Assembly (NCBI RefSeq): GCF_001661345.1
Contig: NW_017962913.1
Coordinates: forward strand, 1,989,428 to 2,053,427
Length of the DNA: 64,000 nt
DNA from: Ascoidea rubescens DSM 1968
Taxonomy: Eukaryota; Ascomycota; Saccharomycetes; Ascoideales; Ascoideaceae
Direction of reading: 5' to 3'
A model generated the notes under the pieces. That model was given only the letters and a program-made list of their open reading frames with translations, had not been told where the DNA came from and made no database searches. The position numbers were made by a program, and so were the translations under genes. Shown here one piece after another: positions 56,700 to 64,000 of this stretch. Every line of letters starts with the position of its first letter. The first letter of the stretch is position 1.

Positions 56700-58700
56700 G
56701 TTTCAGAGTTGGTGAAATGGATGCCAGGACAGACTTTAATGAATGCAGCAATCGACACTCCAATTTTGGCTCATCCACCAGCTTGACCATCTTCCTGTAT
56801 CAAACAAGGTTTCAATTGTGAAGAGCGATTGAGTCGTTGGACAGAAGCCCCACACATTTGCTTTAACACAACATTAATTGCTCTTATAGCTGCCAATAAC
56901 GACATTTTGGGTTTGTTACAACCATGTCGGTTGCAAAACTCAAGCTGAATAGCATCAACTTCTAATGATCATATTTTTTTTGGTGTTAAAGTAAAGGATA
57001 ATATATAGAAGCTTTAAACAACTTTGAATGGCATTTTAGAAATTTTGGATGTTGGATTTCCAAAACTGTGCCTTGCAAAAATCATTGAGCAGATAATTGA
57101 AGGACACAGCATTTAGTTAAATGATTAATTGACAGGACTCGAAAGGATTTGCAACTACAGACATTCATTCAATTGAAAGCTCCAATAAGCAAAAGATTTA
57201 AAAATCATCTTGAATATCCAATGGATGATGCCAATGATCTTTCAAACAATAGATTACTTTCCAAGGCATATGTTGCCTAAGATGACATTTGACTTGCCAC
57301 ATCACTTCCACGGAAGAGTACTGTTACTCATTTCAGACTTCACTTTCGTGGTGCCATTATTGTGGTATAATTCTTCATTCGATCAATGATCTTCGAATTT
57401 AATTGCTAAGAGAATGCCATTAAATTGAATTGCGGTGGAGTCGGAATTGTACACGAAAACAAATGTCGAACATTAGAAGCACCCATTCTCCAAACTTCTT
57501 TGCGACTAGGAGATGCTAGTGACTGAAAAAACGTGTGTTAGAGATCACTCCATAAAACATTGAAGTAAAGTAGCTCGTTGCAATGAAATGAGTAGCACGA
57601 ATCAGGACAATTTTATATATAGTTAGTTGGCTGGATGACAGAGCGACACGGAAGCAGACTGGGACTGATACAAAGAAACTTAGTGTGCTTATCAAAGAAA
57701 CCATCAATTACTTTTTCATCGCCGGAGTTGGGCCTGAGCCGATTTGTTCAATGGGCTAGAACAGCTTTAAGGTGCCACAAGAAGCACCTCGCTTTGGGAA
57801 AGAATGCAGGAGGTAGGAAGGCAATGATTGATTTGCGGGTATTGCCTCACAGGCGCTGTACCATGGCTTCAAATTCCAAGTACTTCCATTGAAACGAAAT
57901 CATGTTCGAGTAAGATAAGTGGGTGGTTTTCAAATCCTGCCAACTGCGATGCACCAGAGGAGTCATTTTATATCTTCAACCAAGTTGAAGGGGCCAGCTG
58001 CTCTGCCATCGGCATCCAGATCAATAGTGGTCAGCATGTCCGTATGCGCTCTCGTTTGACCTGCATGAGACATCATCCTGAACAGCGTCATTCGCAACAA
58101 TCATGGACTTCTATGAAAATGAACACCAAACAAAGCCCACTAGATGACAAATCAATGAGTAATCATTCGAAATATCATTGCAGAACATTCAAGATATGTC
58201 CGTATTCAATAGTCACTTGAAATGCAGAGCGCCTCATCCAATAATAGTCTAACCGTAGACGAAATTGTATTAGCACATTCGTCAAAAGAGAAACGTGATA
58301 GTTTTGTATCACATTCACCAACAAATTAAATAGTCATTAATAATAGGATAGAACCGAAACGACGTAAAGAACAAAGCTAGATCCATCATAATGATATAGT
58401 TGAATCATATCAATAAGATGATTTCTCTCACAAGCATTAACGGCCCTACATATCATATACGCGTCAAACGATTGACCGCAGGTCATTGCAAAATGAAACT
58501 ATCGTTGCACATCCTATTAAACGAATTTACCAAATTGAAATAGGATTATCGAAATGCGGATATTGAAATACTGTTACTGAGATACGGTTATTGAAATAAA
58601 GCTATTGAAATACGGTTGAAGTCACCTTGATTAGTTGAATGTGTAGCAAGCATGATAGCAGAATTGCTTTCCCGACTGACAATAGGCTGTCATCACTGGT
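56700..58700 (+). pseudogene. RT-RNase H relic of element K
   Basis: NAAIDTPILAHPPA (near 56,743) is the AFLNG...PP.G block. TEAPHICFNTTLIALI (near 56,850) aligns with KQATHLWFNTTKND of G. IFFGVKVKDNI with GILEILDVGFPKLCLAKIIE (56,970-57,100) matches VDDi.fgv.....L...f.i.D.G...LgieI. NDLSNNRLLSKAYVA, and LATSLPRKSTVTHFRLHFRG near 57,300-57,360, match YRSLVGSLLY...LA..LSR...PT..HF..LKR. ICGYCLTGAVPWLQIPS (57,832) is the RNase H SGY.....G.V.W block. The frames at 57,635 and 57,828 belong to it. Confidence 0.72.
58534..58617 (+). repeat. 14-bp tandem repeat, six units
   Basis: Six contiguous 14-bp units, with no gap, follow the pattern ATTGAAATACGGTT (units at 58,534, 58,548, 58,562, 58,576, 58,590 and 58,604). 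Each unit differs from the pattern at a few positions, and the last equals it. It sits just before the RNase H tail of element K. Six clean units in decayed sequence suggest expansion after the element died, or a repeat carried by this lineage. Confidence 0.85.
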
Positions 58701-58755
58701 GAGAATGAATTTAATTGCCAGCAGTAGAACCACCGCTTCTAGGTTGGCTGTAGTG

Positions 58756-59560
58756 AGTGATACGCATTACTCCTGCAGGTCAGCGAGATCACCGAGGCTC
58801 GTTTTATTTAGGTCCAAGTGACTTGCGCTTTATTGGCAAAAAACATTTATCTGCTAAGACATTTTTGATGTCGAATAAGACAGGCCTAACAATTGTTGTA
58901 GAATCGAACGTACTGAAATGAGTTAGCCTCATTGTAATGATGAGTTTTGCATATGGCCTAAAATATTTTCCACCTTTTTTGAACGCCGAAGATGCATGTT
59001 GATTGCTGCACCAAATTATCGACAAACTAACTTTCCTGTTGTTTTTGAAGTCCCATCAGCCTGAGGTACTTCTGCTTGAAGACACCTTAGAAGCTACTTC
59101 TTCAGCAACATTAACCGCAAGACGTCGAGCCTGCTTAGCTGCAACGTCTTTCACTTTGAACGCTCACCGAAAAAACAATTTGGCCTTCTTGGCCACTACA
59201 TCTGCTGCCCCGGCAACACTAAGATGATCCGTCCATATCATTGCATGTGGACGTGGTTGTTCTTTAAGAAATCTTACACACATTGAACGGCTGATGAATC
59301 GTTAATCTATATGATTGAAGAAGATTCAATAGTTTGTTCCACCATCAACCAGCAAATTGAATGAGTCAATTCTGTATGTTTGTGTCTTTTATTCATTCAC
59401 AAGATATTCATCATTAAAAAATTCATTAGGTTGTTTTTTACAATTCACGGCCGATGACAGCCTGAAGGAATGTCGTGGTCACATCAAAATTATTTGCGTT
59501 GAAAAACTTTGTTGCTTGAACAGCCTGGAGAACTGCGAATGATGAATAAGTGGTTACAGC
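58756..59560 (-). other. End of K and terminal (LTR) zone of U2
   Basis: A purine-rich junction near 58,745 may mark the end of K. From the other side, the minus-strand RNase H tail of U2 ends near 59.6 kb, so its LTR should lie here. The minus strand at 59,070-59,217 reads as an Ala/Lys-rich chain (for example DVAAKQARRLAVNVAEEVAS), which I cannot assign. No other gene is seen. Confidence 0.35.
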
Positions 59561-62300
59561 CTAAATCCTTGACTGTAATCAAAATATTTAACTGAAAAAA
59601 GTTTCCAATATAAAGGCAGGCCATTGCAATATCTTCTGCAAATCTAGAAATCATGATAAACACAGATCGACGGCATCGTGGTCATTTGCCGGTGGGAGGA
59701 TCAACAAACACGTTTGTATTGCTTTCATGCTGTACTCAAAGCACTGATTGACAAAAAACTTTGCAGAGTGACTGTACAGGTTTTAGTAACCCACTGGCTC
59801 GAGCGATAAAACCAGCGGCCAAGCTCTTTAGAGCAGATCTGTCATCATTGGGGGTTTTTTAATAATGTAAGTGTTTTTGGCTCGTATGCAATGCCATTAT
59901 AACTTTGTTCATGAACCATTTTGGTAGCAGCAAGTGGGTACATATCAAGTGGAACACCAGTGTGTGCACCTCCAATTTCGTTATTATTTTCGGCGGATCT
60001 AAGAAAGTCACTTAAATAGAAGTGGACGACTTGACACCAACAGCAACTTCATCGATGTAACTGATGAAGTGATTTAATGATTTTGGACCTTTCCATTGAT
60101 ATATCATTTGGAGCATTCACAGATGTCCAATTATAGGATTTTGATCAGCTGAAAACCTTTGCGCAATATCCGCAGGAACAACATATGGAACATGTACGGC
60201 AGAGCCAACTGCTTATCTCACTACGAGGACAGATTGATCAATATAACGAAGTTTGTAGTAATCAATCGGTCAGGCCAATTTGACAGACTCGAACAGCCTT
60301 GAGGTCCGCTGACCATGCAGGCCGCTATTCCCAATCGGTAGCATTCAAAATCGAAAAGGGGATGTTATTACCAAATGCGGATTGCCAGATTGGGTTCGGA
60401 TTCAGGGCAAAAGCAGCTGATGGGATCCATCTGACCGCAGAAGCACTTGATTATTATCTATACAATGAAAATGTAGTGGTCGTGCGCACGGCGCCAAGAT
60501 TGTAGAGTTGTAATTCAACAAACACAGTCTTCGCAGCACTCATTCAGGGAACAGATGAAGAGGAACAGTAATATTGGTCTGGATTGTGGTGGCAATCTTC
60601 CTGAGCTTTCAAGCACAACGTTCAGCAACGCCATCTAAATGAGGCCCTGGAACAATGCGTAACCATCGTAGATTCCTTCACTTTGAGAACTGCTATTGTT
60701 GAGCATTGATGCAGACACACTATAAAGCCGAACTTCTTGAGCGGTGGTAGCCATTAAGCGCTGAAAATATTCAAAGAGTATTAAAAGTTGGTAGCAACTA
60801 ATTATCGCGTACCAAGCACTGCAGCAACAGCGTATCAGGAGTGAACATCATCATTTGAGTCGAAGAAACGGTCTTCATGAGCAGCAACAACAGGCACTGG
60901 CCCAATAACATCAACAAAACAATCCTTAAAACTGCAGTGGGGTATGCTCTAGAGGACTTATTGACGAATCAGGTGGTGTTCCCTTCTTGACAACGGCAAT
61001 ATTTCGAAACACTGCTAGCGGAAATACCTTCTGATTCTTCTAATATCTTTTGGATGAGTGTTCCTTTCATGCCAAAATTTGCTCCTGCTATCTGTTCTAA
61101 TTGACGGGACAGCAGATGCGACAAAACAACTTTCAAATATCTGTGAACCCGCTGTTTTACCAGAGAAACAACTAATCGTCTAAAACCACTTTTCACCTAA
61201 TCAAAATAGAACGAGTTTATATGTACGAGAAGAGTCTTAAATCAGATATGCTCTAACGGCAGAAGGAATAATCAATTTTTGACGGTGCACCTTTGGGGAG
61301 AGCTACAACTGTAATATCATCAACATCATCAAAGCCCACACCAATGTCAGCAATCTGACAGGAATGAGTTTTATGTTGCAGAACCGTTTATCGTTCAGAC
61401 TAATATAATGAAGATCATTTGAATGAGAGTCTATGACCTTGGAGCTGACCATCAGTTTGCCAGATAGTTTAAAACGTTAAGCAAAGAACGGCTGACCAAC
61501 ATTGGTAACATCAACAACTGCTACTGCGGCCGATGATTCGGCCGCAACAGCTTTTCTAGCAGAAGCTGCGCGTGCGACAATGCGCCCACAATACATCAAG
61601 CTCGTTTGGGTCAAAATTAATCCACCTCATTTTAATTATTTTGCGCTTTTGATTTGGTTTTCAGCAATGAAGACTGCAGCTGCTGAACCTGCTCTAATGA
61701 AAATGCATCAATGCAATGTTGATTGGCTAACATATCAGCGTGAGTGGGACAAACCAAGTGAAGACCGCAAATTCAGTAGCAGCACCTTCACCGTAGAGGC
61801 TGTTCATTGCCACGCACCTTAGAAAAGGACGGCAATTCGATCATTTTTGCAGGCCTTCTTATTATTGCGATAGAAGTTTTTAAAATATTGTTTTTCTTCC
61901 TTCTTATCAATTGATGCGTGTAGCTCCTCAACTGAACTGAAGACCGTAGTCATTCCAATAGCACATTGAACCTCAATTGTAATATAAGCGTTGCTCAAAA
62001 TAGCCTTTTTTTGAAACGCATCCCACTCATTATTTCGCACTTCTTTTATGCAGGAGGCATCTTTGGGGTAGAAACGTAGGTTTGGGAAGTGGATTCGAAT
62101 CTAACCTCAAGTTTGACTGAATTAAAATCATCAGCGACGATAACCCTCATCTTTATTGAAGCATGGCCCAACGCATCAAACTGAGCAGCGTGGCAAAGTA
62201 AATACCAAAAGAAAAATAATTATGTTAACGGGATCTGTTGGGTTCATTCATTCTTCCCTGCAAGAATTTAGATTCTGATTCAAAACTACATATTGCTAAT
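59560..62300 (-). mobile_element. Element U2: group 2 copia-type pol fossil
   Basis: The minus strand carries the same block order as U1. It has the integrase C-terminal domain (HASIKMRVIVADDFNSVKL, near 62.1-62.2 kb), an Ala-rich linker (ASARKAVAAESSAAVAVVDV, near 61.5 kb) and RT (QIADIGVGFDDVDDITVVAL, near 61.3 kb). VIGPVPVVAAHEDRFFDSND near 60.86-60.92 kb lies in the active-site region. The RNase H block is VPLDMYPLAATKMVHEQ (near 59.93 kb), with a tail near 59.62 kb. The 75-codon minus-strand frame at 60,969-61,196 is within RT. Gag and the 5' LTR are not seen. Confidence 0.6.
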
Positions 62301-62440
62301 CAAAATTAATACATGAAGATAGTAATATATATTGGAAAGTTGAACGAAATGAAGGCTTCCTGCTTCTTAATAGGCAAAAGAAGTTGGATTTTGTTCCTCA
62401 AAAGAGCAGGCCAGTTACAGATTCCGCGGATCAATGTGTT
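62301..62440. other. Boundary of U2, unassigned
   Basis: A short transition with no clear motif. The 73-codon plus-strand frame starting at 62,313 runs into the knuckle-like stretch described next. Confidence 0.3.
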
Positions 62441-62820
62441 GTCATCCGTAAGGCTCACAATGCGCTGCGAGCATCAAGTTCGCAAAAAACACTCAATGTG
62501 TCCTTTTCACAACGTTGAATGTAACATCATTTAGCAGTCTTCGGATAGCCTTTTACTTGTGGAGCTGAGATCCGCCGAAACTGATGATCTTCCATTCAAT
62601 GAAAAAATCTAAAAGTCATTAACTTTTCAAAGCCTACTACAAATCTCAAAGACGCCCGCGGCCGTTATTATTTTTGCTGGTGATAAGTTTATCTTTGGTC
62701 AACCTCTTTGCAGTATTGTACTTGACTCTGATGCAAGCAAATCGATATTAAAGCAATTTTAAGGAAAAATGCATCTCCAATGCGCGAGTAAAACGCAGCA
62801 GCATATATGCAAAGGACAAT
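62440..62820 (+). pseudogene. Possible zinc knuckle and protease relic (+ strand)
   Basis: RCEHQVRKKHSMCPF (near 62,452) resembles a basic zinc-knuckle stretch. CSIVLDSDASKSILKQF (near 62,709-62,760) resembles the retrotransposon protease (I/V)(L/I)DSGAS block. The spacing (about 250 bp) is close to that in element C. It would be the left part of another plus-strand copia copy, cut by the LTR-like sequence at 62.86 kb. Confidence 0.4.
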
Positions 62821-62859
62821 GTGAGTACCATTCTTATGAAATATATTTTTTGATCTTTT

Positions 62860-63520
62860 GATTAAGCAATGGCATCTTCAGCAAATTAACTCCAATCCAT
62901 TTGATCAAATTGCGAGCGTGATTACTAATTGATTATAGAATACTTCATTCAACCCAATTATTTAGCAATTCTATTTTTGCAACTGATGTTCCGATTTATT
63001 CTAAATACATGGATTAGAACTATTTTCTATTTCATAAATTTCACCGTCCACTTTTTGAAAAAAAACTTATTATTATTAAGCCGCTAATTTTTCTTATCTG
63101 TATATTCCATTTCCCATTTTAATATTGCGGCACTCTACTGTCGCATTGGAACATTGTCAATCAGTTAAGACTATGCAATTATGAACTTTTCTGATCTCGT
63201 AACACAAAAAGTTCTTTTTTCTATATCCCTTACAATCGATCATCGCTTTTTATGCTCTGGATACTGTACATTTCACATTCCTAAGAAATTCCTAGATTGC
63301 CTTTATTAATTACCGACGGTACGAATCACAGAGTCAATTTTCTATTTATCTAAGTATTTTATAATTATGGATAAGCTGTACAGATAAATCAATGATTGAA
63401 ATTGCAACTGAAAGAGATTATCAATTAATCAATATTTGAAAATGGAGATCTTTCAAAATCATTTTCTTCATGAATTATGAATAATAATAATGACACGTTT
63501 GATACGTATTGTTGAATCAT
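62860..63520 (+). repeat. LTR-like AT-rich sequence, probably group 1
   Basis: CATTGGAACATTGTCAATCAG (near 63,144) loosely resembles CATTTGAACATTTGCCAAT of LTR P at the equivalent distance. A stretch GGATAAGC near 63,369 lies where the TATA region is expected. Ends are estimated. Confidence 0.35.
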
Positions 63521-64000
63521 TATGCTGAGTTAAGAGATCACCGTTCTATACACCATTCGTTGTTCACCGTGATTCAAAAAGATAGGGAGTATTAGAATGA
63601 TCATATTTTGAATGAACTACGCCAAAAGTAGAACTTGATCCATCTTCGAAAACTATTTGAAGTCGTCACTCACTGAATAAATTTATTTGGCTCACACTTT
63701 CGAACGACGGTTGGGAATCTAAAATGGTTGCCGGAAATAACGAATCATTCACAGATAAGAGATCTATCATTTGATATCTAAAGTTACCTCTCTGAGAATC
63801 ACTGGTTAGGATAACTGATTCCGAAGGTCCTCTGACTATCTCATTCATTTGAAATTGGTTTCAATTCTTAACAATCTCAAGAATTGAGCCGGATGTCTTT
63901 TGTTCTGTAGAATCAAATTTCTCACTAACTAAGCCATTGCGATCAAGAGATTTTGCCACATATTCATCATCTCACTTAGAAAGACCTGTGTTAAATACAA
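63521..64000 (+). other. Possible gag start of a further element, unproven
   Basis: If the preceding sequence is an LTR, gag should begin near 63.58 kb, but no gag block is recognisable before the window ends. The 60-codon minus-strand frame at 63,666-63,848 shows no domain. Confidence 0.25.

Larger units (their letters stand above)
55086..58755 (+). mobile_element. Element K: copia-type fossil, gag/integrase much reduced
   Basis: Plus-strand pol runs from a linker (55.97-56.6 kb) through RT (56.7-57.4 kb) to RNase H (57.8-58.7 kb). The left part (55.1-55.9 kb) is short for gag, protease and integrase, so a large internal part is absent. The 109-codon minus-strand frame at 55,360-55,689 lies there and is probably a shadow, since the plus strand reads NNDIVYLDIRLLSTNELEH in the same place. 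L (37-42 kb) is its closest relative by linker blocks. It is followed by group 2 element U2. Confidence 0.66.

Noticed and set aside
60299-60505. Plus-strand frame of 68 codons as a gene
   Set aside because: The minus strand of the same stretch lies between the RT and RNase H blocks of U2, so the plus frame is a shadow.
1-64000. A ciliate-type genetic code (TAA/TAG read as Gln)
   Set aside because: Ignoring stops does not restore long frames. Homologous blocks also switch frame repeatedly, and the elements are decayed in every copy.
1-64000. Polinton/Maverick, endogenous DNA virus or Env-bearing retrovirus
   Set aside because: No DNA polymerase B, packaging ATPase, capsid or envelope block was seen. 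All recognised domains fit copia Gag-Pol, with integrase before RT.
1-64000. CRISPR array or bacterial gene cluster
   Set aside because: No regularly spaced repeats with unique spacers, no operon-like frames, and LTR retrotransposons throughout.

Overview
The window is eukaryotic, AT-rich (about one third G+C by eye) and seems to consist almost entirely of old LTR retrotransposons. No reading frame exceeds 190 codons. I found no host gene, tRNA, rRNA, CRISPR array or bacterial-style operon. Short protein blocks typical of Ty1/copia (Pseudoviridae-type) Gag-Pol recur on both strands: CCHC zinc knuckle, aspartic prot­ease, integrase, RVT_2-type reverse transcriptase (RT) and the copia RNase H tail. 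All copies are heavily decayed, with dozens of breaks each, so they are treated as fossils. The host lineage cannot be named from this window. A gene-poor, repeat-rich (pericentromeric-like) region of an AT-rich eukaryote fits.

Three element groups can be separated. Group 1 is AT-rich, with LTRs of about 0.6 kb, a purine tract like GTGGGGAAG before the LTR, and an RT signature like LNGP-[IFV]-D. It supplies most copies (elements A, B, C, D, F, G, I, K, Z and fragments; L may be a related subfamily). Group 2 is richer in G+C and has two same-strand copies, U1 (about 10.5-13.5 kb) and U2 (about 59.5-62.3 kb). Group 3 is represented by element J (about 21.5-26.9 kb), which ends in a long, G+C-rich LTR.

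Layout from left to right: 0-8.6 kb holds element Z (+), split by the complete element A (+), then an LTR followed by a new gag. 8.6-13.6 kb holds group 2 copy U1 (-). 13.6-17.8 kb holds pol of element I (-), split by an LTR plus gag remnant. 17.8-28.6 kb holds element B (+), with J (-) inserted in its RT. 28.7-33.6 kb holds element C (+), which seems to share an LTR with B. 34-37 kb is a jumble of opposed pol fragments. 37-42 kb holds element L (+). 42.5-49.8 kb holds element G (-), the most complete one. 49.8-58.8 kb holds F (-), then D and K (+). 59-62.3 kb holds U2 (-). 62.4-64 kb holds gag/protease and LTR remnants.

The main result is the architecture: successive copia insertions into older copia copies, with head-to-tail pairs that appear to share a single LTR. 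Small structures also stand out: a 14-bp unit repeated six times at 58,534 and three short perfect hairpins or palindromes. All boundaries without an explicit motif are estimates of about +/-100 bp, made by eye alignment between copies.
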